Source: JAJXWB01 sp965246795 (lineage in GTDB: Bacteria > Pseudomonadota > Alphaproteobacteria > Rhizobiales > Beijerinckiaceae). From it: 64,000 nt of DNA. Below, piece after piece: positions 53,216-64,000 of the stretch (position 1 is its first letter; each line of letters begins with the position of its first letter). The notes under the pieces were generated by a model. The model ran no database searches, was not told where the DNA came from, and saw only the letters and a program-made list of their open reading frames with translations. Location of the stretch: positions 248,001-312,000 of the forward strand of contig CBDFFN010000012.1 of NCBI GenBank assembly GCA_965246795.1, read 5' to 3'. The position numbers were made by a program, and so were the translations under genes.

Positions 53216-53902
53216 ATGCCGCAGAAGCCAGCCATCCCGCCGCGTGCCAAATCGAGTGGATCGGCGCGCGAGAAACTTCTCGATGCGGCCACAGAGCTCT
53301 TCTGCCGCGAAGGCTTCAACGTCGTCGGTGTCGATGCCGTGCTGGCCCGCGCCGGCACTGCAAAAAGCACGCTTTACAAGACATTCGGATCAAAAGACGC
53401 GCTCGTCGATGCCGTTCTCGATCGCGAAGGCCGTCTTTGGCGCGATTGGTTTATCGGCGCGCTGGACGTCGGAACGGCAACGGCGCGTGACAGACTCGAG
53501 CGCATTGGGCCACTGCTCGGCGAATGGTTTTCCAGTGCGCGGTTTTACGGCTGCCCTTTCATCAATGCCGTCGGCGAGCACGACAAGGCCGACGATCGCA
53601 TGCGCAAGCAGGCGATGGCGCACAAGAAAGTCGTGCACGATCGCATCGAGGCGCTGCTGCACGACGCTGGCGCAGCAGACGCCGGGGCACTCGCGCATCA
53701 GGTCGGGTTGATCGTCGATGGCGCCATCGTCGCCGCTCTCGTGACGCGCGACCGCAGCGTTGCGACAGCCGCCGGCGCGACTCTGGCCTGCGTGCTGGAT
53801 GCCAATCTCGGCAAGAAGCGCGCAGCGCAGCGGCCTGCATCCCCGCTCAAGACGCGGCCGACGCGACACCCGGCACAGGATGCCGTGGCAGCGGCGCGCT
53901 AG
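53216..53902 (+). CDS. TetR/AcrR family transcriptional regulator
   Basis: A regulator of 228 aa with the DNA-binding domain in the first 65 residues: REKLLDAATELFCREGFNVVGVDAVLARAGTAKSTLYKTFGSKDALVDAVLDR. The ligand domain follows (FYGCPFINAVGEHD). The last 25 residues are basic (KKRAAQRP, KTRPTRHP), probably flexible. ATG 53216 has GAAGAAG upstream and was preferred over the in-frame ATG at 53150. It is divergent from the OsmC cluster and probably controls it and itself. Confidence 0.9.
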   Translation: MPQKPAIPPRAKSSGSAREKLLDAATELFCREGFNVVGVDAVLARAGTAKSTLYKTFGSKDALVDAVLDREGRLWRDWFIGALDVGTATARDRLERIGPLLGEWFSSARFYGCPFINAVGEHDKADDRMRKQAMAHKKVVHDRIEALLHDAGAADAGALAHQVGLIVDGAIVAALVTRDRSVATAAGATLACVLDANLGKKRAAQRPASPLKTRPTRHPAQDAVAAAR

Positions 53903-53993
53903 ACGTCTCTCGACAGGCTAGGCCCCCTGCCCGCACGGTGTTATGGAGCCGCGAAACCAGCGGCAGCACCGCCGCGCCAACACGGGATGTCCG

Positions 53994-55205
53994 ATGCAGA
54001 AGATTAAGGTCGCCAATCCGGTCGTCGAAATGGACGGCGACGAGATGACCCGCATCATCTGGCAGGCCATTAAAGACAAACTGATCCATCCCTATCTGGA
54101 CATCGATCTCAAATATTACGATCTCAGCGTCGAGAAGCGCGACGAGACCAACGATCAGATCACCATCGACAGCGCCGAGGCGACGAAGAAATACGGCGTC
54201 GCCGTGAAATGCGCGACCATCACACCCGACGAAGACCGCGTGAAAGAGTTCAAGCTGAAGGAAATGTGGAAGTCGCCGAACGGCACGATCCGCAACATCC
54301 TCGGCGGAACGATTTTTCGCGAGCCGATCATTTGCAAGAACGTGCCGCGCCTCGTGCCCGGCTGGACGCGGCCCATCGTCGTCGGCCGTCATGCGTTCGG
54401 CGATCAGTATCGCGCCACCGATTTCAAAGTGCCGGGCAAGGGCCGGCTTACGATCAAGTTCGAAGGCGACGACGGCACTGTCATCGAGAAGGAAGTCTTC
54501 AAGTTTCCGGCCAGCGGCGTAGCGCTGTCGATGTACAATCTCGACGAGTCGATCCGCGATTTCGCGCGCGCCTCCCTGAACTACGGCCTGCTGCGCAAAT
54601 GGCCGGTGTACCTCTCGACAAAGAACACGATCCTCAAAGCCTATGACGGGCGTTTCAAGGACATCTTCCAGGAAATTTTCGAGGCCGAATTTGCCGACAA
54701 GTTCAAAGCCGCCAATATCACTTACGAGCATCGCCTGATCGACGACATGGTCGCAGCGGCGCTGAAATGGTCGGGCGGCTACATCTGGGCGTGCAAGAAC
54801 TACGACGGCGACGTTCAGTCCGACACGGTCGCGCAGGGCTTCGGTTCGCTCGGGCTGATGACGTCGGTGCTGATGACGCCGGATGGCAAGACGGTGGAGG
54901 CCGAAGCCGCGCACGGCACCGTTACCCGGCATTATCGCGAGCATCAGAAGGGCAAGGAAACCTCGACCAATTCGATCGCGTCGATCTTTGCCTGGACACG
55001 CGGCCTCGCGCATCGCGCCAAGCTTGACGGTAACGACGCGCTCAAGCGCTTTTCGGAAACAATCGAGAAAGTCTGCGTCGACACGGTCGAAGCCGGCTTC
55101 ATGACCAAGGATCTCGCGCTGCTTGTCGGCGCCGACCAGAAGTGGCTCTCGACGACCGGCTTTCTCGACAAGATCGACGAGAATTTGAAGAAAGCGATGG
55201 GCTGA
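53994..55205 (+). CDS. icd: NADP-dependent isocitrate dehydrogenase
   Basis: TCA-cycle enzyme of 403 aa in the dimeric, eukaryote-like class found in alphaproteobacteria. Motifs: VVEMDGDEMTRIIWQAIKDKLI at the start, KSPNGTIRNILGGTIFREPI (isocitrate contacts), RHAFGDQYRATDF, KNYDGDVQSDTVAQGFGSLGLMTSVL (Asp metal ligands) and EAAHGTVTRHYREHQKG for NADP binding. ATG 53994 starts MQKIKVANPVVEMDGDEM; the longer frame is unlike the family. No operon partner. Confidence 0.97.
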   Translation: MQKIKVANPVVEMDGDEMTRIIWQAIKDKLIHPYLDIDLKYYDLSVEKRDETNDQITIDSAEATKKYGVAVKCATITPDEDRVKEFKLKEMWKSPNGTIRNILGGTIFREPIICKNVPRLVPGWTRPIVVGRHAFGDQYRATDFKVPGKGRLTIKFEGDDGTVIEKEVFKFPASGVALSMYNLDESIRDFARASLNYGLLRKWPVYLSTKNTILKAYDGRFKDIFQEIFEAEFADKFKAANITYEHRLIDDMVAAALKWSGGYIWACKNYDGDVQSDTVAQGFGSLGLMTSVLMTPDGKTVEAEAAHGTVTRHYREHQKGKETSTNSIASIFAWTRGLAHRAKLDGNDALKRFSETIEKVCVDTVEAGFMTKDLALLVGADQKWLSTTGFLDKIDENLKKAMG

Positions 55206-55385
55206 GGGGCATGTCTCGCCGCGACGCCGCTGTTGCCTTTACAAACCCGCTCGCCGGTTTGCATGGCATCGCCAGCACCTCGATGTCGCTGTTGCGAAAC
55301 ATCGCCAGCGATGCGGTTCGGGTTCGGCGCTCAGGACATGCTCAGGAGATGCCGCGAATGTCAGCGCACTGTTGCAGCGCTGTCA

Positions 55386-55414
55386 TTGTGCGGTAATCGG
55401 GCCGTGGCTATAAG
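55386..55414 (+). promoter_or_regulatory. Candidate sigma-70 promoter of dksA
   Basis: TTGTGC and TATAAG are separated by 17 bases and lie about 55 bases before the dksA start, inside the 262-base gap after icd. A small inverted repeat (CCGGGT at 55428 and ACCCGG at 55446) follows in the leader. The rest of the gap holds no ORF that I trust. Confidence 0.4.
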
Positions 55415-55467
55415 CCGCCGCAAGTGGCCGGGTTCTTGATTCCGGACCCGGCGCTGGAGGCGGTGGG

Positions 55468-55884
55468 ATGCTGGACGTGATCGACGCGACGTACAAGCCG
55501 TCCGACGATGAAGTGTTCATGAACGAACGGCAGCGCGACTACTTTCGCAAGAAGTTGCTCGGCTGGAAAGACGACATCATTCGCGAGAGTCGTGAGACAC
55601 TCGCGGTGCTGCAGAACGAGAGCGAGAACCATCCCGATGTCGCCGATCGCGCATCGTCGGAAACGGATCGCGCCATCGAGCTGCGCGCTCGAGACCGGCA
55701 GCGCAAACTGATCAGCAAGATCGACGCGGCGCTTTCGCGGCTCGACGACGGCACTTACGGCTATTGCGAAGACACCGGTGAGCCCATTGCGCTGCGCCGG
55801 CTGGATGCGCGGCCGATTGCGACGCTGTCGATCGAAGCGCAGGAACGTCACGAGCGGCGCGAGCGCATCTACCGCGACGACTAA
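55468..55884 (+). CDS. dksA: RNA polymerase-binding transcription factor DksA (single-cysteine type)
   Basis: A protein of 138 aa acting with ppGpp in the RNA-polymerase secondary channel. The long coiled coil covers residues 20-95 with acidic tip residues in DVADRASSETDRA. The zinc-finger region keeps only one Cys (YGYCEDTGEPIALRRLDARPIA), instead of the four of E. coli DksA; alphaproteobacterial proteins such as the Rhodobacter one are known to be like this. The end EAQERHERRERIYRDD is conserved. GGAGG is upstream of the ATG. Confidence 0.93.
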   Translation: MLDVIDATYKPSDDEVFMNERQRDYFRKKLLGWKDDIIRESRETLAVLQNESENHPDVADRASSETDRAIELRARDRQRKLISKIDAALSRLDDGTYGYCEDTGEPIALRRLDARPIATLSIEAQERHERRERIYRDD

Positions 55885-55892
55885 GTTCGTCC

Positions 55893-55917
55893 CGACCGCG
55901 CGGCATTCGCGTGGTCG
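55893..55917. terminator. Hairpin between convergent dksA and FliO-like genes
   Basis: A 10-bp stem (55893-55902 with 55908-55917, one G-T pair) and a 5-base loop fill most of the 45-base gap between the two stop codons. Position suggests a bidirectional terminator. T tracts are absent on both sides, so efficiency is uncertain. Confidence 0.5.
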
Positions 55918-55929
55918 GACCGGCGAGCG

Positions 55930-57189
55930 TCAGTCTTTGCCGGGCGCGCGTCCGAGTAGTCGCGCCATCTCCTCCTCGAACGGATCGACGGCTTCCACCG
56001 GCGGCGGTGGTGGCGGTGGCGGTGCGGGCATCTCCGTCACGGTCGGTGCGGAAGCCGGCTCGTGCTCGAGCATCTCAAGCGGTTTGGGCGGCGCGGCCGT
56101 TTCGGTCTCGAGTTCTGGCGCGAGCTGCGGTGTCACATCGACCTGCGGCGCGGGTTCTCTGGGACGCAGCGGCGTCCGGGGCGTGAAGATCGGCGGCGGA
56201 CGGGTCGGAAACGGCCGCGCCCCGCCCTCGCCTGTGGAAGATCCCTCGGCACCCATCGCGGGTTCGCGGCGCGGCGGGAAAGGCCGAATGGGCGCGCGCG
56301 GAAACGGCTGACGCGGCTCGATCGGCGGTGCAGGCGCATCGATGCTGCCAGATGGCTGAACTGTCGGCGCAGGCGGCGCAAGCGTCTCGTCGGGACCGGG
56401 ACCAGGCGCGGGGGCGCGCGAACGCGGCGACGGGGCAAGCGCCTTGGCGATTTCCGTCTCGAAGAAGTCAGCGTCCGCGACGGGCGGTTTCTCGACCGGC
56501 GGCGGTGGTGCCGGAGGCGGCGGCGTCGTTCCGCGCCCGCGAAGCCGCGCAAAGAAATCGACCTTCGGCGGCGCTGCGGGCGTCTCGACTTCGACCTTCG
56601 CTGGCGGAGGCGGCGCGACGGCGGGGCGATCCTCGATCACGTCCTCGATCGGCTCTGGAGCCGGCGGCGGCGGCACGAATGCGGGTGCTGGCGGCGGAGG
56701 TGGCGCGAAGGACTGCGACGGCGTCACCGGCGGTGGCGTCATGGGCGGCGCCGGAACAGGCGCCGGCACGACAGGCGGCATCGGCGCGGACACCGTCGTC
56801 GACATCGCGACAGGCGCAGCCCAGCTTTCCGGCACGGGCAAACGCGCCGTTTCGGCGGCAGCGCCCTCACGCACGGCGGAGCCGCGCTCGCGCATCTCCG
56901 CACGAATGATCGTCGACTCGATCACCACATCGTTGGGGCCGCCGATCATCACGAGATGTTCGGTGTTGTCGCGCCGCACGAGAACGAGTTGGCGCTGCCG
57001 GTCCATGTCGAAGGCATCGACGATGCCGAGCCGCTGCTGTCGGCCACGGCCACCGGACATGCGCAGGCGATTGCCAAAGAGCAGCCGGACGATCAGCAGC
57101 ACCAGAACGGCGAACAGCAGGAACGCTGCAATCGCCGCTGCGAGTGCCAGAAGCCGGTTGTCGGCGAAGAGGGACGTGATGGACTGCAT
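55930..57189 (-). CDS. FliO-domain membrane protein with long proline-rich tail
   Basis: A protein of 419 aa. One N-terminal transmembrane helix (LLALAAAIAAFLLFAVLVLLIVRLLFG) is followed by a short FliO-like domain: QRLGIVDAFDMDRQRQLVLVRRDNTEHLVMIGGPNDVVIES, to about residue 100. The remaining 300 residues are strongly enriched in Pro, Ala and acidic residues with runs such as PPPPPAPAF and PPPPPPPP, ending in EEEMARLLGRAP. No flagellar gene is nearby; neighbours are dksA and cckA. ATG 57189 is preferred over the in-frame codon at 57255. A role in flagellar export is not supported by location. Confidence 0.75.
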   Translation of the reverse strand: MQSITSLFADNRLLALAAAIAAFLLFAVLVLLIVRLLFGNRLRMSGGRGRQQRLGIVDAFDMDRQRQLVLVRRDNTEHLVMIGGPNDVVIESTIIRAEMRERGSAVREGAAAETARLPVPESWAAPVAMSTTVSAPMPPVVPAPVPAPPMTPPPVTPSQSFAPPPPPAPAFVPPPPAPEPIEDVIEDRPAVAPPPPAKVEVETPAAPPKVDFFARLRGRGTTPPPPAPPPPVEKPPVADADFFETEIAKALAPSPRSRAPAPGPGPDETLAPPAPTVQPSGSIDAPAPPIEPRQPFPRAPIRPFPPRREPAMGAEGSSTGEGGARPFPTRPPPIFTPRTPLRPREPAPQVDVTPQLAPELETETAAPPKPLEMLEHEPASAPTVTEMPAPPPPPPPPVEAVDPFEEEMARLLGRAPGKD

Positions 57190-57327
57190 CGGCGCGAACG
57201 ATTCCCAACCAGGTTCGCGTGCGCCGCTCCCATCCGACGCAACACACGCAAACACGTGCCCGTACGGGTCGGTACGGGCGGAATAAGCGGCAAGGATAGC
57301 ACAAAGGCAGCACGCCCCGGATAAAGG

Positions 57328-57343
57328 TTACCGATTGGTTAAC
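57328..57343 (+). promoter_or_regulatory. CtrA-like binding box upstream of cckA
   Basis: TTAC-N7-TTAAC, one base off the CtrA consensus, lies 119 bases before the cckA start and also upstream of the divergent FliO-like gene. It is embedded in GGTTACCGATTGGTTAACG. In other alphaproteobacteria CckA controls CtrA phosphorylation, so this would close a feedback loop; that is inferred. The rest of the 273-base gap shows nothing else. Confidence 0.5.
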
Positions 57344-57462
57344 GCCCCTGCGGATGCTCCCCAGCTTTGACGATCGTGGGCTGTTCTGCATTGCTTTGGG
57401 GGTGGCCGCGCGACATCCTCCAAACGAATCGTTGCCGAACGTGACGGCAAAAGGCGAATGAC

Positions 57463-59979
57463 ATGACGATGGACGCGCCGTTGAGCGCCGTGGAAAGGAC
57501 GGAGCGGGTCGGAAATCCGGCGCTCGTGCTCGTTCTCGCCGTCTTTCTGGTCGGCGCCGCCGTCGCCTTTTCCTTCCTGCCCCGCACAGACGCCGGCAAG
57601 CTCATCACCGGACTGCTCGTTTTCCTCGCCGTCATCGGTGTTCTCGGCGTCTTCGCCTACGCCGTGGGTTTTCTGCAATATTCCGGAAAGACCGTCCGCA
57701 ACGACCTGACGAAGGCGATTGCCGACGGCGCGGCCGAAGGCCTGTTGGTCACGGAAGGCGACACGCGCGTCGTTTACGCCAACCCGACCTATCTCGATTT
57801 TTCCGGCGCGCGCGACGCCGGCGATGTCCGCACCGTCGAGCGGCTGTTCGCCGGTTCGCCCGACGTGTCTGAGGCTGTCTACCGGCTGGCGCAGGCGGCC
57901 CGCGAAGGACGTCGCGCGGTCGAGGAAATCCGGCTGGCCCCTGCCCTCAACGCCGAAGCCGCAGTCGGCTGGTACCGTATCCGCGTCAGGCCGGTCGAAC
58001 GCGCGGGGTCGCGCGCGGCGACGCTCTGGCAGGTCGCCGACGTCACGCGCGAGCGCGAGCGGCACGAGAATGTCTTCCAGGAATTGCAGCACGCGATCGA
58101 CTTCCTCGATCATGCGCCGGCGGGCTTCTTCTCGGCCGATGCATCGGGCGCGATCACCTATGTGAACGCGACGCTCGCGAACTGGCTCGATTACGATCTC
58201 GCGCAGATCGGCTCAGGCGGCACGTCGCTGTCGCAGGTCTTCGCGGGCAATGGCGCGGCGCTGCTCAGCGAGCGCTCAGGCGCACCGGGCGAAGTGAAGA
58301 CCGAGCGTTTCGACGTCGATCTGCGGCGTCGCAACGGACAGAGCCTGCCCGTGCGGCTTATCCACCGCGTCGCCTATGCGAGCGACGGCACGCCCGGCAA
58401 TTCCCGAACGCTGGTGCTGAACCGCTCGCTTGCCGAGGAACCGGCCGACACGGCGCGCGTCGCCGAAGTCCAGCTTGCGCGCTTCTTCAACTCGACGCCG
58501 ATGGGCCTTGCCTCCTCCGACGCCCGTGGCCGTATTACCCGCGCCAACGCAGCTTTCGGCCGGCTCTTTCCGGAGTTGATGAAGAAGCCGGAAGACGAGC
58601 GCAGCATCACAGCCGCGGTGCCGGAACGCGACCGCACGGCGCTTATCGCCGCGTTGGCGTCGGCGACGCAGGGACAGGTCGATGTGCCGCCCCTGGATAT
58701 CGGCCTCGATGGCGAAGGTGGACGCTCCTTCCGCCTGTTCCTTACGCCCGAGGAAACCGAAAATGGCGGCCCGGCCGCCCTGCTCTATGCGCTCGACACG
58801 ACGGAACAGCGCACGTTGCAGGAAAATTTTGCGCAGTCGCAGAAGATGCAAGCGATCGGTCAGCTCGCTGGCGGCGTCGCGCACGACTTCAACAACGTGC
58901 TCACCGCAATCATCGGCTATTCGGATCTTCTGATCGCCAACCATCGGCCCACAGACCCCTCCTTCAGCGACATCATGCAGATCCGGCAGAACGCCAATCG
59001 CGCGGCCGGACTCGTGAGGCAATTGCTAGCCTTCTCGCGCCGCCAAACACTGCGCCCGCAAGTGCTGCAGATCGGCGACATGCTCTCCGATCTCCAGATG
59101 CTGATGCGTCGTCTTGCAGGCGAAAAGATCGAGCTCGATCTGCGTCACGGTCGCGATCTTTGGCTTGTGAAAGCCGACCTGAACCAGCTCGAACAGGTGC
59201 TGGTCAACCTCGTCGTCAACGCACGCGACGCGATGACGAATGGCGGCAAGATCACCATTCGCACGCGCAATGTCACCCCGCCGGAATGTGACGAGTTTCG
59301 CGAGAATCTGCTGACGCCTGCCAATTACGTCGTGATCGAAGTCGAGGATCAGGGCACCGGCATCCCCCCCGAACTCCTCGAAAAGATATTCGAGCCGTTC
59401 TTCACCACCAAGGAAGTCGGCAAGGGCACAGGCCTTGGCCTGTCGATGGTCTACGGCATCGTCAAGCAAAGCAGCGGCTTCGTCTTCGTGTCGAGCGAAC
59501 TCGGCCGCGGCACGACATTCCGCATCTTCCTGCCGCGGCACATTCCCGAGCCTGAAGAGCTTGCCGCACCGACCGAGGTTGCCGCTCCGCGTCCTGCGAC
59601 AGACCTTACCGGCAATGCCACCATCCTGCTTGTCGAGGACGAGGAAGCGGTGCGCGCTTTCGGCGCTCGTGCACTCGCCTCACGCGGATACACCGTGCTG
59701 GAGGCCGCGTCCGGCGTTGAGGCGCTGGAGGTCGTCGCCAACAGCGATGCCACTATCGACCTCATCGTCTCCGATGTCGTGATGCCTGAAATGGATGGTC
59801 CGACGATGTTCGGCGAATTGCGTCGGCGCGGGATCACAGCGCGTGTGATCTTCGTATCCGGCTATGCGGAAGAGGCTTTCTCAAAGAACCTTCCTGCGGG
59901 CGAGGATTTCGGCTTCATGGCGAAGCCGTTCAGCCTGAAGCAGCTGATCGAGACGGTGAAGACAAACCTGCCGAGCTGA
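57463..59979 (+). CDS. cckA: Cell-cycle hybrid histidine kinase CckA
   Basis: Membrane sensor kinase of 838 aa that phosphorylates, via ChpT, the regulators CtrA and CpdR. Two N-terminal helices (residues 19-40 and 47-72) are followed by PAS-like domains (to about 450), the HisKA domain with His474 in GGVAHDFNNVLTAIIGYSDL, the ATP-binding domain (NLVVNARDAM, DQGTGIPPELLEKIFEPFFTTKEVGKGTGLGLSMVYG) and a receiver domain with Asp771 in LIVSDVVMPEMDG and Lys in FMAKPFSL. All catalytic elements are intact. The stop region overlaps the convergent gene by 50 bases. Confidence 0.96.
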   Translation: MTMDAPLSAVERTERVGNPALVLVLAVFLVGAAVAFSFLPRTDAGKLITGLLVFLAVIGVLGVFAYAVGFLQYSGKTVRNDLTKAIADGAAEGLLVTEGDTRVVYANPTYLDFSGARDAGDVRTVERLFAGSPDVSEAVYRLAQAAREGRRAVEEIRLAPALNAEAAVGWYRIRVRPVERAGSRAATLWQVADVTRERERHENVFQELQHAIDFLDHAPAGFFSADASGAITYVNATLANWLDYDLAQIGSGGTSLSQVFAGNGAALLSERSGAPGEVKTERFDVDLRRRNGQSLPVRLIHRVAYASDGTPGNSRTLVLNRSLAEEPADTARVAEVQLARFFNSTPMGLASSDARGRITRANAAFGRLFPELMKKPEDERSITAAVPERDRTALIAALASATQGQVDVPPLDIGLDGEGGRSFRLFLTPEETENGGPAALLYALDTTEQRTLQENFAQSQKMQAIGQLAGGVAHDFNNVLTAIIGYSDLLIANHRPTDPSFSDIMQIRQNANRAAGLVRQLLAFSRRQTLRPQVLQIGDMLSDLQMLMRRLAGEKIELDLRHGRDLWLVKADLNQLEQVLVNLVVNARDAMTNGGKITIRTRNVTPPECDEFRENLLTPANYVVIEVEDQGTGIPPELLEKIFEPFFTTKEVGKGTGLGLSMVYGIVKQSSGFVFVSSELGRGTTFRIFLPRHIPEPEELAAPTEVAAPRPATDLTGNATILLVEDEEAVRAFGARALASRGYTVLEAASGVEALEVVANSDATIDLIVSDVVMPEMDGPTMFGELRRRGITARVIFVSGYAEEAFSKNLPAGEDFGFMAKPFSLKQLIETVKTNLPS

Positions 59980-60775
59980 GATTTGCGCGCACGAGGATCT
60001 CGCGCGCTATTTCGGTAAGCCGCTCGAAGCGTCGGGCAACATCGGGCTCATCCGACCGCAAGAGATGACGGATCAACGTGCCGTCCTCGCTGTTCCAAAC
60101 CTCGCGCGGTTCGAGGCGGATCGCGTCGCGCATGCCGTCTTCCGCCTGCAGCGCGTCGTGCATCAGGCTCTGGCAGCCGATGCCGAAATCCTCCAGCGCG
60201 TCGAGCGTTTCGTCGTCGATCTCCATGAAGGCACGCCACCAGCGCGCGATCAGTCGGCGCGCAGCCTCATTGCCGAGGTTGAAAAGACAAACGCCGTTGT
60301 TGACGTCCCACCATGCCTCGGTGATGCCGGAGGGGACGAGGATCGCGGCAAAGCGGCTCTTGTCCTCGAGGTAGGCGGCGAGATCGAAGTCGTGGTCGTT
60401 AAGCACCGTGTCGGCGTCGAGATACAGCACCCATCCGCGATCGCCGCGGTCAATCATCTCGCGCAGCATGACGATCCGGTTGAACGTCGCGTGCCACGGT
60501 GCGCTGCCGCGTTTGAGTCCAAGCCACATCTCGTAGGGGATATTCCAGCGCCGGCAATAGGCAATCTGGACCTGTGACGTGATGGCCAGCAGTGGTGCGT
60601 AGAGTTCGAGATCGGCCGTCTGGAGAATGGTGACAACGGCGTGTCGGACAGGTGGCTCGTCTATCAAAAGCGCGCCAAGGTGGGCATCGGGTGCTCCTTG
60701 GGCCACAAGCCTTTGCACAACGCCGCGCGCATCACGTAGGGGCAGACCCGCGGGCCCTTTCTCCGTGTCGTTCAC
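59930..60775 (-). CDS. Predicted glycosyltransferase, GT-A fold with DxD motif (uncharacterised)
   Basis: A protein of 281 aa. It resembles galactosyltransferase-type (GMA12/MNN10-like) proteins: NIPYEMWLGLKRGSAPWHATFNRIVMLREM, the metal-binding DxD motif in WVLYLDADTVLND, and later WWDVNNGVCLFN. The C-terminal tail is basic and serine-rich. GTG 60775, with AGGGAAG upstream, is chosen over a TTG 36 bases before it. The first 70 residues are not recognised. Its 3' end overlaps cckA by 50 bases; the start is 68 bases from the divergent valS. Confidence 0.68.
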   Translation of the reverse strand: MNDTEKGPAGLPLRDARGVVQRLVAQGAPDAHLGALLIDEPPVRHAVVTILQTADLELYAPLLAITSQVQIAYCRRWNIPYEMWLGLKRGSAPWHATFNRIVMLREMIDRGDRGWVLYLDADTVLNDHDFDLAAYLEDKSRFAAILVPSGITEAWWDVNNGVCLFNLGNEAARRLIARWWRAFMEIDDETLDALEDFGIGCQSLMHDALQAEDGMRDAIRLEPREVWNSEDGTLIRHLLRSDEPDVARRFERLTEIAREILVRANLSSAGLSSPSRSAASG

Positions 60776-60843
60776 CGAACTTCCCTGAGACTTCGCGGCG
60801 GCGGGTGGCAATGCGCGGCGCCAACGCGCTAAGAGCCTCTATC

Positions 60844-63624
<2,781 letters not shown>

Positions 63625-64000
63625 TCGCAGGACGCGCGTTCCGTACGATCGGGCAGATCACCACGATCTGCATAACGATTCTGTGCGCGTCGATCGTCGT
63701 TACGAGCAAGCCGGCCGATCCGGCGCTTTGGCCTGCTAGAGATGGCGAACAAACGATACCGGTTGTCGTGGTCAGCAACGGCTTTCACGCCGGCATCGTG
63801 ATCCCACGACTCGCTTTGGAAAACGCCGCTCGTCGCGATGGTCGGGCCGCCGTTCTTACCGTGGCGGAACGCTTCGGCGCCTATCGATTCCTGGAATTCG
63901 GTTGGGGCGAAGAGGAATTTTATCGCGCCACGCCGACACTCAAGTCGATCGATCCGCACTTGGCGGCACGCGCACTCTTTTGGCCGTGGACACGCTCGGT

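Noticed and set aside
55240..55262. Terminator after icd (AAACC...GGTTT repeat)
   Set aside because: Only five base pairs outside and no T tract; not convincing.
55211..55396. Small ORF of 61 codons after icd (ATG just after the stop)
   Set aside because: No ribosome-binding site, no recognisable motif and mixed composition; kept as non-coding leader region of dksA.
56062..57324. Plus-strand ORF of 420 codons opposite the FliO-like gene
   Set aside because: Arg/Gly-rich translation of the complement of proline codons; typical artefact.

Overview
The window looks like ordinary chromosome from a GC-rich alphaproteobacterium, most likely order Hyphomicrobiales (Rhizobiales). The basis is an intact 14-gene nuo operon (A to N) followed by birA, rnj (RNase J) and a methylmalonyl-CoA epimerase; the cell-cycle kinase CckA; a single-cysteine DksA; a neighbouring sdhE and mfd; and CtrA-like boxes. 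I see no insertion sequence, prophage, CRISPR array or rRNA. One tRNA (Asp, GTC) is present.

Layout. (1) 1-10113: exopolysaccharide locus with a Wzz/ExoP-type co-polymerase (partial, minus), then on the plus strand a Wza-like export lipoprotein, a GT4 glycosyltransferase, a polyprenyl-phosphate sugar phosphotransferase, a secreted beta-propeller protein and an O-antigen polymerase/ligase-type membrane protein. Two coupled acyltransferases lie convergent to these. (2) 10174-15198: DUF423 protein, stand-alone receiver protein, an unknown membrane-anchored protein, the two subunits of 3-oxoacid CoA-transferase, and an AsmA-family protein. (3) 15190-21793, minus: GGDEF-EAL protein, aldose-epimerase-like protein, FolD and a PotABC-type transporter without its binding protein, packed as one operon. 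(4) 21922-39166, minus: nuoA-N, birA, rnj, mce. (5) 39351-42748: SDR plus MFS pair, tRNA-Asp, a third acyltransferase. (6) 42755-48732, minus: ccdA, sdhE, cupin, mfd (frameshifted) and panE-like. (7) 48866-53902: OsmC, acyl-CoA-dehydrogenase-like, rhodanese and CmpA/NrtA-type Tat-exported binding protein, facing a TetR regulator. (8) 53994-64000: icd, dksA, an orphan FliO-domain protein, cckA, a glycosyltransferase-like protein, valS and a DUF2459 protein (partial).

Two genes appear broken by one missing base each: mfd near 46050-46066, and the beta-propeller protein near 6345. Both could be real mutations or sequence errors. The most interesting signals beyond gene identity are: two near-identical CtrA-like boxes, one before cckA and one before the polysaccharide polymerase; a perfect 15-bp palindrome filling the spacer of a candidate promoter at 10993-11020; a long two-part hairpin at 48794-48855; a palindromic operator candidate in front of the OsmC/rhodanese cluster; and that cluster itself, which reads as an uncharacterised, possibly sulfur-related uptake/oxidation module. 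No clearly new defence or mobile system was found.
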